A stretch of DNA of 64,000 nucleotides, taken from contig NC_086383.1 of assembly GCF_036588685.1 (NCBI RefSeq), forward strand, positions 47,946,448 through 48,010,447, given 5' to 3'. The notes under the pieces were generated by a model. It had not been told where the DNA came from, made no database searches, and worked only from the letters and a program-made list of their open reading frames with translations. Of the stretch, positions 12,598 through 24,403 are shown one piece after another (the first letter of the stretch is position 1; each line of letters starts with the position of its first letter). Both the position numbers and the translations under genes were made by a program. Source of the stretch: Mytilus trossulus (lineage: Eukaryota > Mollusca > Bivalvia > Mytilida > Mytilidae).

Positions 12598-13390
12598 CAT
12601 TCGTTTGATGTGTTTGAGCGGGCCCGTTTGAGCTTTTGATTTGCCATTTGATTAGAGACTGACCGTTTTAAATTTTCCTTGGAGGCGTCATTATTTTCGT
12701 GATTTTACGTTTTTCGTTGTTACATGCTTTCAATTAATTGGTTATCGGTATTACCCAGTATACTCGCCTATTCAACCCGAGTCACCTTTTTATGTTTTAA
12801 GTTTTGTAATTGTTTCTTTTTGAATAATCGAAACATACGAGAAGGATTATGCAAACAGATAATATAATAGTAAACTATAGACTCAGTCCATGCGTTACAT
12901 ACACACAGCAGTCTATAATTTGCAGTGAAATGCGAGATTTTGCCGGGTGTTAACAATTTTCGGTTTATAATGCTCTTCAACTTTGTATTCAAGTTGGCCT
13001 GCCAACTACTTGTATTTTGATTCAATCGACACGGATTTAATATAGACGAAATTCCTTTCAAGGATACCAAAGTATAAGCCTGACCAGTAGCTTTGAAGAG
13101 TTTTTATAGGTCCTACTATGACTTTGAAATATAGGATGTCGTATATTTGCCTGTTTTGTCATGTGTATAGGAATTTTATTTTCATAGTGTGTGAATTGAT
13201 TTAATATCATTAATTGATACATCTTTTCATTTCGTTTCCATACTGTTATTTAAATAGTTCTGTTCGAAATTGAAGAATGCCGTACTGTGACCTGTAGTTG
13301 TTAAATACCGGTACCTGTCATTGAGTCCTTTTGGAGTCAGAGTTGTCTCATTGGAAATCATACTACATCTTCTTTTATATAAGATCCTCG
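12598..13390. repeat. Probable dispersed-repeat fragments
   Basis: 12598-12725 (TTTGCCATTTGATTAGAGAC, TTTTCCTTGGAGGCGTC) and 13310-13385 (TTGTCTCATTGG, ACTACATCTTCTTTTATAT) resemble ends of a high-copy mussel repeat. The second part is the reverse complement of the AGAAGATGTGGT family at 3948 and 19750. The intervening sequence was not assigned. Confidence 0.4.
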
Positions 13391-15708
13391 AAACTCGTGA
13401 GGTAATTTCGACACCCCATCGTATGCAGACTCCGAGATGACTAGTCTTGGCTCATACCCATCAATATCGTATGGTAAGCAGAAACAGGCACCATCTGACA
13501 ATTTTCAAGAATTCTATTTAATCCCGATTGGAGATCAACCTTAAATCTCTTACACCTGACTAATGAAACTAACTATGACGCCACAGTGTTTGTTTTTCTG
13601 TTAGAAAATGAAGCACCTCAAATCTCTATTTTGGATGGCCGAAATTGTTGAACCGTTTATTTTTCCGATTCATAACATTGCGTTGTTGTCTCATTTATGA
13701 TGCATGTGTATGACTTGAAATATTGTTAAGCGCATGCTTGTTTGTATTATATCCGTTTAACTGGTTTTTTTTTCTTCTTTTCTTCTACAAACATTAGCAC
13801 ACGCTGAACAAAGAATTATTTCAAAAGACCAGTTCTTGCACACTGGTAGAAAGTTTTAATCGCATTGTATGCCATGGTATCAAATTCTGCTCTTTTGCTC
13901 TCCATGATATAATTCCAAACCAAAGTAAAAATTTGCCGGCTGTTTGAACACCATTTTAAAAAAGCAAAATTACACAAAAGTACGAGCAACCAAGATTGGA
14001 TGAATACATATGGCTTAAAACATGGATTCAGATTGGCATTCGCAAAATAGGTTAATGAATAAACATAGTATTTTAATTTTAGATTAACAAGGAACGCTCA
14101 AATACGAAAATTGAGGAACTTAAATGAACCAACAATGACAGATAATTATGAACATTTGTTTCATCCTAATTTCTAAATATACATTAATGGAAAATTTAAC
14201 GAAGTTACGAGCCGTATTGTCACTATCAAATAAAAGTAAACTTGGTTAACGTCCATTCAAGTTTCAAGAAAAATAGGATGAGGTTCTATTCCATGTATTC
14301 CGACCGTCAAAGTTTTAGATAAAAGTTTTCTTTGACGGTTTTCCAATGGTTCATGATTCATTCCTGTTACGGAATGGAGTGGAATTGACGTCTGTTGCAG
14401 TGACAGTCATGGGACAACCAAATGGGATATTGATTTAAAATTAATGTCATCCCAAATAAAATAATAGCGAAGCCCTTATTTTGTCAAATTGTTTAATAAA
14501 AACTGTTGTGAATTAGTTTTAGTTTCAGTTTAGCACTTTATCACTTTTATTTGTTTAACGTTTTACCGCCATTTACGTAACAATAGGCCCGCAACGTCGT
14601 CACTTGGCGACGTCTCTCTTGTATATTATAGACTAGTAAAGCATACGAAACATTGAAGACGCTTTTGTGTTTACTTATATCGATACGTTCAAAACATACG
14701 CTTTTGTGTTTACTTATATCGATACGTTCAAAACAAAAACAGTCAATAATGAACAAATTAGTCAGTATCTTGTGGTAATAAACAGCTGGATCACATTTCA
14801 AATGTAAATTAATTGGCATATTTTGACAGATAATTTATAGATAGGAAATGACCACCACAACAATCAATCATGATAAATTTATGATTAACTGGACTTACAG
14901 CAGATTGGGAAAGGTAAAACTTTCAGTAAAGCAATAAGATTTATAATTTCCGGAAAGTTATTACATAGAAAGAAGTACTAACAGATTTATTGATAATGTC
15001 ATTAATAAAAATTATTTCAAAATGGTGCATATGATGGTTATCAATTTAACAAGTTATGATCAAGATTTCTTTTCCAGTAAAACTATACAAATTCTTGGTT
15101 ATGGTATATTTTCATTTTGATAAAAACTGGACAACATTTTTTAGTGAAAAAGTATTCAACTCAGTTGCTCGCTTCTTTTTCCTACCCATAAAGAAAACTG
15201 AAAAGAATTTGAACATATAAAATTGGGCCTTTCACGTTGAATAGTGCATGTAATACCTATATGTCCATTCAAGTAATTATAAAATGTATAGTGTGGTTTT
15301 TTTAGGGGGGGGAGACCACAAGTTAAGAATGGTAAAGAGAGTATTTTAATTTATTTGAAATAATCATTTTTGTCCTGCCTGTAACATTTCCAGCGATTAC
15401 TTTCTTGTGAGCTTAATAATAATATAAAGGCAAATACATAAATCTGTGGTGATGAAACAGTAGTTTTACAATATGAGTTAAGGTTGAAACTTTTTCTTTT
15501 CTTTAATACCTTCATACTAGAAAAGCTATGTATGTAACTCTTTGTGTACACATACAAAATATTAACTTTTTACTCCTAAATTTCCTTTAACAGTAAAACT
15601 AATAAAAAGAAATGTTCTTTAGAGAAAAGACATGTATGAGAATACAGAAATATTCTGAAATTTTATTTACAATAGCTAGATTTAATTACAACGCTTTTGA
15701 AGCAAAAG
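13391..15708. other. Intergenic and 3' flank of the GPCR exon
   Basis: No gene was found. One short direct duplication is visible: a 38-39 bp unit containing CGCTTTTGTGTTTACTTATA occurs twice back to back at about 14659-14735. The part just below 15709 should hold the 3' UTR of the minus-strand receptor gene. Confidence 0.55.
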
Positions 15709-17043
15709 TTACATAGATATTATACCATGGTTAGGCAAAACGGTATGGTGGCCGTAATGACTGGGATGGCTACTGTTTCTGGAGCTCAGACTTTCACTGT
15801 CTGTAGTAGTACTTCCTTCAACCGCGTACATACCATCCCAGCATTTGCATTGTTCTTCAAGGAAACACATGAAAACGGCAACAATTATTCCGCGGGAAAA
15901 CATAACCAACACCAACAAGTACGACAGTGATTCTGTCAACGGTGATTGGGAACACGACAAATAAATAATGTATGCCCCGGTCATAAAACACATAGTTGCA
16001 AACATTTTGTATCCACTTTGTTTGATGTTAGTTAGTTCAACTGCAAGATCTTTGTTTTCACTGTACTTTCTTTGCATTTCCCACTCTTTGTACCTCAATA
16101 GAAAGCTCAGAATGCACAACCACGTAAATAACAGAAATATAACGATTGATCCTTGTATGATCCAAAAACTTGATGTCATTCGTGCGATGTAAAGTTCTCC
16201 ATCCCAGCATGACAAATTCCCACCAAGAACAGTGACACTTAACCAGGTTATAGTCACGACAGTTGGCATAAACCATCCCAGCAAGCACATGACATAGTAC
16301 ATCCGGTTTTCAACAACAACACCTTTAAACGTCAACATAAACGAAATACCTATCATCAAAAACCAGGAGAAAATTGCAGTAGACAATAGTGTCAACAAAA
16401 CACCAAACGACACACAAGTTTCAATGTCTCGAATTATGGCGTCAGAGTGGAAAACACGACCAATTCGCACGATCAATTCCAGAACGTCGTGGAAAATAAA
16501 GGCTGCGAACAGATTTCTATAAAATCTTGTTCTTGTCGATTGAATTGCATTGTTACAACATGTAATTCCAAGGGAAGCCAAAATCAATATCAAAGAAAGT
16601 ACTAAAAGCGCAGCTCCAAAAATATCGGCTCCGTTATGTGGTATAGACAATGCGCCGACGCTAACTGATGCGCTCTCAGAAACGTTCATGATATTGTCTG
16701 ACGTATTTTTCACAGTTTCGTAAATGACACCAATGCACTCACTGTAATTTGTCCAGCCGGGTTCAAATTCTTCCGGAAATGTTTCTTTCCCAGGGTGTAT
16801 TCCGATCCAGTTCCCATCAAGTCCGCACTCTTTGGACGCATATGACTGTCTTTCCAATCCAGTTTCATGTTTTCCAGGACATGGAAGTTTTGTAATTGAT
16901 CCAATTAAAGTTGGAGGCCAACACAATATTGTATCCCATGTTGCATTACAGAATAAATTACTCGGAACGGTCAGAGCATCTCCCTGGCTATCAAGACATT
17001 CCATCAAGGTAGAAGGAAATTTTTCGAATTTTACCATTGTCCT
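15709..17043 (-). CDS. Class B1 (secretin-family) G-protein-coupled receptor, large 3' exon
   Basis: This uninterrupted frame encodes a peptide-hormone receptor of the plasma membrane. From the Met at 17037-17035 it is 442 aa. Six extracellular cysteines (14, 30, 39, 53, 71, 101) with W34, CWP 39-41 and CGLDGNW at 71-77 form the hormone-receptor domain. Seven hydrophobic segments follow: about 138-160, 174-193, 208-236, 248-270, 290-314, 343-362 and 371-395. Family marks include GWFMP at 254-258, SCWDG in ECL2, and RGIIVAVFMCF in TM7. It is divergent: TM3 lacks the usual WxxVEG (here WFLMIG), and the TM6 PLxGxH motif is absent. A good acceptor (TTTGCAG, 17050-17044) precedes AGGACAATGG, so an upstream exon outside the recognised sequence probably carries the signal peptide or 5' UTR. 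The ligand cannot be assigned. The stop is TAA, 15709-15711. Confidence 0.88.
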   Translation of the reverse strand, partial: RTMVKFEKFPSTLMECLDSQGDALTVPSNLFCNATWDTILCWPPTLIGSITKLPCPGKHETGLERQSYASKECGLDGNWIGIHPGKETFPEEFEPGWTNYSECIGVIYETVKNTSDNIMNVSESASVSVGALSIPHNGADIFGAALLVLSLILILASLGITCCNNAIQSTRTRFYRNLFAAFIFHDVLELIVRIGRVFHSDAIIRDIETCVSFGVLLTLLSTAIFSWFLMIGISFMLTFKGVVVENRMYYVMCLLGWFMPTVVTITWLSVTVLGGNLSCWDGELYIARMTSSFWIIQGSIVIFLLFTWLCILSFLLRYKEWEMQRKYSENKDLAVELTNIKQSGYKMFATMCFMTGAYIIYLSCSQSPLTESLSYLLVLVMFSRGIIVAVFMCFLEEQCKCWDGMYAVEGSTTTDSESLSSRNSSHPSHYGHHTVLPNHGIISM

Positions 17044-17050
17044 CTGCAAA

Positions 17051-17926
17051 GTTACAATTTATTCTTTGAAAACCAAACAAATGCTAAATCCAAAATAATT
17101 CAAAATGTCTTTCATATTGATAATGTTTGAATAGACTTTACGTTTTATAAATATTTAATTAATTTTTCCACCCTCTGCTCTATTCCTTGCATAACTTTGA
17201 ACTAACTCAGCATGTGATGTTGAACGTTATGAAAATGTTTCATTACGAGAGGCGTGGCTAAAGTGGAAAATTATCAAACTCCGATTAGCAGAGAGAATTT
17301 GATCTCTGGATAAAAGTTGAAACAACGATAATTAATGACAGCGCAGAGTTCCTGGTGGTTTGTTTATTTCACTATCAATCAAAAGGGTTAAAGTTTTTGT
17401 GATTAGAAATTAGCATTAATTGACCGATGTCGTTATAAAATCAACACGTGACAGGATAGCAGGCGTTACAGTGACATATACATTGAAGGTTATCATATAT
17501 TCTATTGCAAGATCACCCAAGTTAACAAGAGGTTGTTGTAGAGCGCCGGACGGTTAAGTTGGAGTGCGTGTGGCTTATTCGTTAGTTTTCTACGTTGTGT
17601 CATGTGTACTATTGTATGTTTGTTTGTCTTTTTCATTTTTCGCAATTACGTTGTCAGTTTACATGGTTTATTTTCGATTTATGAGTTTGACTGTCCCTCT
17701 TTGAACAAATTATGCTGCTGAACCTTTTAGAGATATCGTGGTTTTTATTTAAACTTTCGTATGTTTACCTTGTTTTGTATAAATTTTTAAACTTTAAATG
17801 TTGTTGATATTGTTAATTGGTTAATTTGTTTACATACTAGCCGACTACCACTTAAGTTAAACGGTTCCTGAACACACAAATCATACAACAAACTGACTTA
17901 ATGAAGGTATCATAAAACGACTATGA
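17051..17926. other. 5' flank or intron of the GPCR gene, with one repeat copy
   Basis: This should be intron or 5' sequence of the minus-strand receptor gene, but no upstream exon could be identified. About 17590-17710 is a copy, in opposite orientation, of the ACAACGCCATGG repeat family (see 6105 and 22605). Confidence 0.5.
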
Positions 17927-17929
17927 TTC

Positions 17930-18078
17930 AGGGGTGGATCCAGCCGTTTTAAAAAGGGGGTTCCCAACCCAGGACAAAAGGGAGGGTCCAACTATATGTC
18001 TCCATTCAAATTCATTGATTGCCAAAAAAAAGGGGGGTCCAACCCCCGGCCCCCCTTTCCTGGATCCGCCAATGATGA
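17930..18078. repeat. MITE-like repeat with GGATCC-containing inverted ends
   Basis: It begins GGGGTGGATCCAGCC and ends CCTGGATCCGCCAATG, which are inverted copies. Both arms contain G-runs or C-runs (AAAGGGGGTTCCCAACCC and CCAACCCCCGGCCCCCC). A second copy lies at 47827-47957. Its length of about 150 bp and lack of coding fit a non-autonomous DNA element. Overlapping short open frames on both strands are incidental. Confidence 0.7.
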
Positions 18079-18810
18079 TTGCATGTTTAAGTATTTCTTT
18101 TCTATATATAGTTTGTGTATTTATGTATATGTTTTTGTTTTGTTTTGACATAACTCATTGTTATATTTAAAAAATAAGAATAAAACATTTTATTTTCCTA
18201 TTAAAATCATATCAATCAACTGATAATATAGACTATAATACAATATTTTTTATTTTCCAAAATTAAAGGGCCCATTAAGAGCATAGCATTAATTACAACA
18301 TGACATAAACATTACAGAGTGATTAAAGAAACATAACATAATAATTCAAATGCATGAAGAAATGATAGTACTTTGTCACGTCTTGTGGTTATTACTTTTA
18401 TTATTAACCTGTTCATTGCATCGCATTTAGTGTACACGTATAATTTTATGTAAATGTGATTTGAGTTCGATGCTAATTTTATCAGCTTTCGTGATTCTTT
18501 TGCACCTCAAATATCAAGAGTTACATCAAAACATATAATATCATGAGAAAGTTAGTAAACCCTCCCCTATTCAGTTTAGAGACTAAGGGACAAGTACTTA
18601 TTGACCACCTGTGTAGAAGTTACTGTTATCTAAACAATAAACAATTATAATCCTCTAAAAATGTCAAGGGTTGTAGCCACATAATCTTCATCAACAGAAA
18701 CTGATATTTAACACATGTTTACAGTCACTGAGTTATAAATAATGAAATATAATCCAAACATCAAGGAATGTACACATAAAAATTATTGTTTTTCATATCC
18801 AAGCAGTGCA
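18079..18810. other. Intergenic or 3' UTR, nothing recognised
   Basis: Lies downstream of the stop codon of the minus-strand three-exon gene and is likely in part its 3' UTR. It is AT-rich with no other feature. Confidence 0.5.
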
Positions 18811-19704
18811 TTAGTCTTCTGTCATGTCATCAAATTTTTTCTGTTTATCTTTCCTGAAAAATAAATATAAAACATTTGAAAATATGAATTCTAAATATAC
18901 AGAAAATGATTTGTTATACAAGTCCTAATTATTTCAATTTTTTTTAATTGGCATCAAGCATCACTGACGATTCTTTAATTATCTAAATAAATCTATTGCA
19001 TTTAATACTATGTGCATCTTAAATGGTTTATTATGCTGTTAATTCCTGTGTTCTTCTTTATTATTTATTTTATTTTTTACCTTAATTATAAACAATTCAA
19101 TTAAAAAAAATCAAGGGTCTTAAACTATAACTATAGCAAATTTATACAATAAAAATAAAACAATTAGTAACCTCTTTTTTTGATAATTTAAGCATGTTGA
19201 AAGGGAAAGGAATGCTAATTTATTATATTTGAATATATACTGAAATTAGAGTTAAACATAGTATGGTGATCAATAAACAATTACAATAATATACCTTGGA
19301 GTAGACATCTTTGGTCTACACTTTGACTTTCTCAGTTTAGTTGGTGTTCCATGGTTTGATCGTGGTCTCTTCTTGGCAGTCTTCATCAAAGATTTAATGG
19401 CATCATCAGACAGTTCTAGTATTTCCTTACATATTTTTGCATCTGTTAACACTGGTATTCATTTCACTCTAATTTATGGACTAAATAGTGTTAGATATAG
19501 ATTAAATTCTCATCGCACAACCTTATCTTTTCATCATTTTTGTCAATATATCTTTTTATTATAAATAAAGCTGTCATATCCTGTCAACAGACCTGAACGA
19601 GTTGCTCTTTTCACATGTCCAACGCCTTGTCTGTGGTGTAATAAATCAGATAGGATACAAAGTTTCGTGCTAATTTGATAGACGTTTTGTAGTGTTCTGT
19701 ACAG
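18811..19704 (-). CDS. Unrecognised gene, last three coding exons
   Basis: Three minus-strand segments join in frame. Exon 19593-19704 (37 codons plus 1 nt) has an AG at 19706-19705 and a donor GT at 19592-19591. Exon 19295-19442 has an AG at 19444-19443 and a donor GT at 19294-19293. Exon 18811-18853 has acceptor TTTTCAG and stop TAA at 18811-18813. Split codons resolve as GAT (Asp) and AGG (Arg), which supports the chain. The encoded tail is about 100 aa: a leucine-containing first part, an acidic helix-like stretch (ILELSDDAIKSLM), then a strongly basic Lys/Arg/Pro-rich segment that ends in FDDMTED. It could be a nuclear protein, but no family was recognised. The 5' part is not identified; repeats start at 19750. 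The first exon's acceptor is weak. Confidence 0.55.
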
Positions 19705-19749
19705 CTATTTCTGAAATTCTGACTGGGGCAGTTTTAATTGTGAATATAA

Positions 19750-20075
19750 AAAAGAAGATGTGGTATAATTCCTAATGAGACAACCCTTCACAAGAGACCA
19801 AAAGCCACATAATTTAACAGCCATAGGACACCGTATGGCCTTCAACAAAGAGTATTTAAAGGTCAATACCGCATAGTTTCGATATCACATATGTAAAACA
19901 ATTTAAACTAGAAAACTATAACGGCCTAATTAATGATCATGAACAAAAACCAGCGAAACAAAAATAAATGTAACACAGGTTCCTGACATGTGAGAGGCAC
20001 ATACATACAAAATGTTGCAGGGTTATACATGTGAGCGGGATTCTAACAAGCCCCCCTTATCTGGGATAGTTTTTA
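19750..20075. repeat. Dispersed repeat, AGAAGATGTGGT family, longest copy
   Basis: It opens AGAAGATGTGGTATAATTCC and continues with ATGAGACAACCCTTCAC, CCGTATGGCCTTCAACAA, AACTATAACGGCCTAAT and GTGAGCGGGATTC. Shorter or diverged relatives lie at 3948-4012, 5450-5745 and, reversed, 13310-13385 and 63838-63930. It does not encode anything recognisable here. Confidence 0.7.
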
Positions 20076-20104
20076 ACAATTCACCATGAAAACTACCTAC
20101 ATGT

Positions 20105-21195
20105 ATAACAAGAGCGCACACACTGAAATGTCTCGCCTTCTTTACTAATCATTGATATTATGTTAATAGTCCTAATAATAAAGCTTTTTTTACAACTGTC
20201 ACATAAACTTAACATCAACCAAGAAAACTAAACATTGACCTTTGAACCATGAGAATGAGGTCAAGGGGAAAAAAACATGCCAGGTAGGCATGTACAGCTA
20301 ACAATTCTTCCATACAACAAATAAAATTGACTTATTGCTTATAGTTTAAGAAAAACAGACCAAAACACAAAAGCTTAACACTGAGCAATGAACCGTAAAA
20401 AATGAGGTCAAGGTCAAATAAAACATGCGCGACTGACATGTAGATCATAAAATATTTCCATACAACAAATATAGTTGACCCATTGCATATCGTATTAGAA
20501 AAAAAGGCCAAAACTCAAAAACTTAACTTTGACCACTGAACCATGAAAATGAGGTCAAGGTCATATGACACCTGCCAGGTAGACCCATACACCTTACAAC
20601 CATTCCATACACAAAATATAGAAGACCTATTGCATACAGTATAAGAAAAACAGACCAAAACACAAAATTTTAACTATAACCACTGAACCATGAAAATGAG
20701 GTCAAGGTCAGATGACACCTGCCAGTTGGACATGTACGCCTTACAGTGCTTCCATACACCGAATATACTAGGCCTATTGCTTATGGTATCTCAGATATGG
20801 ACTTGATCACCAAAACTTAACCTTGTTCACTGATCCATGAAATGAGGTCGCGGTCAAGTGAAAACTGTATGACGGGCAAGAGGACCTTACAAGGTACGCA
20901 CATACCAAATATAGCTATCCTATTACTTATAATAAGAGAGAATTTAACATTACAAAAAATCTTAACTTTTTTTTCAAGTAGTCACTGAACCATGAAAATG
21001 AGGTCAAGGACATTGGACATGTGACTGACGGAAACTTCGTAACATGAGGCATCCACATACAAAGTATGAAGCAACCAGGTCTCCCACCTTCTAAAATAAT
21101 AAGCTTTTAAGAAGTGAGCTAATACCGCCGCCGCTGCTGGATCACTATCCCTATGTCGAGCTTTCTGCGACAAAAGTCGCAGGCTCGACAAAAAA
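20105..21195. repeat. Tandem-repeat element, about 147-bp units
   Basis: Six diverged units carry variants of TGAACCATGAAAATGAGGTC near 20243, 20390, 20537, 20684, 20832 and 20985, a spacing of about 147 bp. Other shared phrases are AAAAACAGACCAAAACACAA and ACACCTGCCAGGTAGAC. It starts ACAAGAGCGCACACACTG. It ends beyond the array with a hairpin around TCTGCGACAAAAGTCGCAG, bounded by GTCGAGC and GCTCGAC (21151-21190). The layout (leader, array, terminal hairpin) suggests a mobile unit of bivalve type. Confidence 0.75.
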
Positions 21196-22604
21196 CAGTT
21201 GAAAAGACTAAACCCCTAAAATGAATACAAATATAACAGAGTGGCGTGGCCGGGTACTTATTTATCCCAATATCAAAAAGAAACTAAGCGCATATCTGAG
21301 AGTACTCGAAGTTATTTACAATGCAGCTGATTTAAAGCCAATAACAACTTATAATAAAAAGATCATGTGTCTAAGAAAAATGATTTAAATAAAATAAAAC
21401 AAAAGTTTATCGTCGTTACCAAGGATTTGTAGTCTTACTATACAAATGCTTGTCGTTACTATGATCTCGGGACTATGATATATCCCTTTATTCATTCTTT
21501 TCTTGGTTTTCGGCTTATATAAGTTAACATGCAGTTAATCATAGAGAAGGTGTTTTCGGTTTTGGATTATTACTGTACAATCTTGAGGTTTTAATTCAAT
21601 TATAAAAGTTTAACCAACTATCTATTTCAAATGTATGTATTTGTTTTTGTTTTACATAAATGCTGGTTTTTCATCAACAATTTTGATATCCCTTGGTATC
21701 TATGTATTTCTTTAGTTTTAACTTTTTTAAATAAATAAAATAATTTTTTGTTTCGCTATCTTTTTTTCCTTGTTGTGTATGAAAATTCATGTCATCTTTT
21801 TAGATTTTTTTTGTTCTGTATAATAAAACACTGAAATCACTGGTTATGAGTGTTATGCGGCACGTTTGCTGTCTTTTTGATACTAACTATTGCCCTCGGC
21901 TTCTCCTCGAGTATCGTTGGTATCTCAAGGACAGCAGACTTGCTACTACCCTTATAACCAGTCAATATTGGTATTTAGTGTTACATGGCTAGCCTATCGT
22001 CATTATCAAACCAGCGAACGTGACCGGTACGCACTGTATTATTTTGTATCTTCTAATACACATCGTCAAGGATTTTCTAAAATATTTTACCATTGTACAC
22101 ACAAAGCATCTAATTATACATTATTCCTACCAAATTTACACCCGTCCAAAACAAAATGGTTCGTACAAACCAGACCGTCATAATTTAAAGCAATAATTAA
22201 GGTATATATCTTTTATCAGCTGTAAAATATTTGATAAAGTGTTTTCTGCATACATGACATGAAAAGAACATGATAATAGATAGTGCACAGCTGAGTATGA
22301 GAAGGTGACCATTAGAAAGATCTTGTCTGTCTTTAGAATGAATGATTGAAAGTGTGAGGTGCCTATAGACTTCCTAAAAGGATTCAAAGTTCATCGAGCA
22401 TTATTAATATTTGATTGTAAATAAAAGAACTGTTGACTTGTCACAACCTTTGTACGGTTACATTTTCAGTAAACAACATTTCCTGTATGTATAGACATGA
22501 ATAGGTAACCATATTTGTAGTCTAAATTTCAATAAAAATTCATCCCAGACAACAGATAATTAACCAGAATCAGTACTTGTAAAACTTACAGGCATAAAAC
22601 TTAT
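21196..22604. other. Intergenic, nothing recognised
   Basis: AT-rich DNA. The open frame at 21890-22183 has unremarkable composition, no domain and no splice support. Confidence 0.5.
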
Positions 22605-22700
22605 ACAAAAGAGGGGCGAAAGAAACCAGTGGACAGTCTAACTCATAGATCGAAAATAAACTGATTACGCCATGGCTAAAGATGAAACAGTACTTGCATA
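22605..22700. repeat. Copy of the ACAACGCCATGG dispersed repeat
   Basis: GAGGGGCGAAAGAAACCAG, GACAGTCTAACTCATAGATC and AACTGATTACGCCATGGC match the family at 6105-6250 and the reversed copy at 17590-17710. Confidence 0.6.
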
Positions 22701-22799
22701 AAATTTGATATAAAACTTCTTCTTTCTTTTTTCAAACACTGAGTCCTTGTGATCTATTTAAGATGCCCGTATATGAGAACAGGTAAGAAATATTGATTT

Positions 22800-23412
22800 C
22801 AGATGTCTGATCATTGAGGTATGTGTGCATCGCTGAGGCAGTTTCCAATCGCTAAGACATCTGTACATCGATAGTTGAGACATTTGTCCATCGATAGTTG
22901 AGACATTTGCACATCGATAGTTGAAGCATTTGTCCATCGATAGTTGAGACATTGGCACATCGATAGTTGAGACATTTGTACATCGATAGTTGAGACATTT
23001 GTACATCGATAGTTGAGACATTTGTACATCGATAGTTTAGGCATCTGTATATCGATAGTTGAGACATTAGAACATCGATAGTTGAGACATTTGTACATCG
23101 ATAGTTGAGACATTTGTACATCGATAGCTGAGACATTTGTCCGTCGATGGTTGGTAACATCTGTACATCGATAGATGAGACATTTGTTTATCGATAGTTG
23201 GTCCAGTGATGTTTGGTGACATTTGTCCATCGACGGTTTGTGACATTTGTACATTGATGGTTGGTGACATTTGTTCATCGATGGTTGGTGACATTTGGCC
23301 ATCGATGGTTGATGGCATTTGGTCATCGATGTTTGATGACATTTGTCCATCGTTCAATCATTTGCGCATAATAGTTGAACCATTTTCTAATCGTTGAGAC
23401 ATTTTTTCCTAT
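22800..23412. repeat. Minisatellite, 23-bp units passing into 24-bp units
   Basis: The consensus unit is GACATTTGTACATCGATAG plus TTGA. About 26 units are present. From about 22855 to 23200 the period is mostly 23 bp; from about 23210 to 23350 it is mostly 24 bp with GATGGTTG(GT) endings. The minus strand is open in several frames because the unit lacks stops. In the 23-bp part three units give one 23-aa cycle, and in the 24-bp part each unit gives 8 aa. There is no evidence that it is translated. Confidence 0.9.
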
Positions 23413-24400
23413 CGTAGTCGTGCACGTGGCTCTTTTGAGATCTCTATATATATGAAATGGATATGAACTCTGCTTTGTCCTAGGCTGAACCGGTGAGTAG
23501 GATTTGGAATGTGTGCTAGTTTAGTAGGTAATAGTAAGCATGAAGAGTTAGTACTTTATCCAAGACTTTCTTCTAGCAAACGTATATTTTTTTTATATCT
23601 TTTTGTTAAAAAAATAAAGGAAAGGAAAGTACTAGTATGGGATTTACACATAAAAAGATCTTTACGTTTAACACCCTCGTTCATGTATACTTGTATGTCC
23701 GTCATATTTGATATGATTGTTCCGTTATATTTTACCCTTTCATCCTGCATTATCGGCGTCTTTGTGAATGATGTGCAGCCGTATCTATCGGATTTAATTA
23801 TATATCTACATAATGGCAATAAATCATATTCTTTCGCGCCTGAAATATTTACTGAATGGTACAGAAATTTATAAACGATAACTTGCTGACCCCTTCTTTT
23901 GATTTCGTTTATTATCGAATTGGCAAGATTAAAGTGGTGCATGGTGTCAAAAGAATTTTGATAATAAGGCGTATAATGTTGATACTAGTGAAATAAATGA
24001 TAAAAAGAAAACAAAAGAAACAACAAATGAATTGTTTGTGATAATTACTGCCCACTCACTAGAACATGTTTTAGAGAATAGGCATATTAAAGTTCTAAAA
24101 CGTATCTCAAGTCAAAAGTGCAAATACATTTTGAAACGTTGAATTCACTGATATATCAGTAAAACACATACAAAAGGAATGTTCCCATGTCCATTTATCC
24201 TCAATGTATCAAAATATACTCCGTGTGTTTCTATAAGACAGGGCAGTCAATATTGGTTCCTAGTTTGCTTCTCGAATACTTTCTTTTTTATTTATTTTCA
24301 TTTCATGTAAAACTGTTCTTCGCCTTGCAATGATGTAACATTTTTATGTCTTGCTTTAACATAAAACACTAACGGACAATCATTCGTTTTCATGCCGTTC
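23413..24400. other. Intergenic, nothing recognised
   Basis: Overlapping opposite-strand open frames at 23509-23942 (about 120-130 codons) have no domain, no splice signals that I can join and no homologous copy, so they are left unassigned. Confidence 0.5.
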
Positions 24401-24403
24401 ATT

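Noticed and set aside
22758-23357. Four long minus-strand frames of repetitive MSQLSMYKCLNYRC-type peptide
   Set aside because: They come from a stop-free minisatellite unit read in several phases at once, which is expected without selection for coding.
23509-23942. Two 120-130 codon frames on opposite strands
   Set aside because: No domain, no joinable splice sites and mutually exclusive; AT-rich chance frames are common here.
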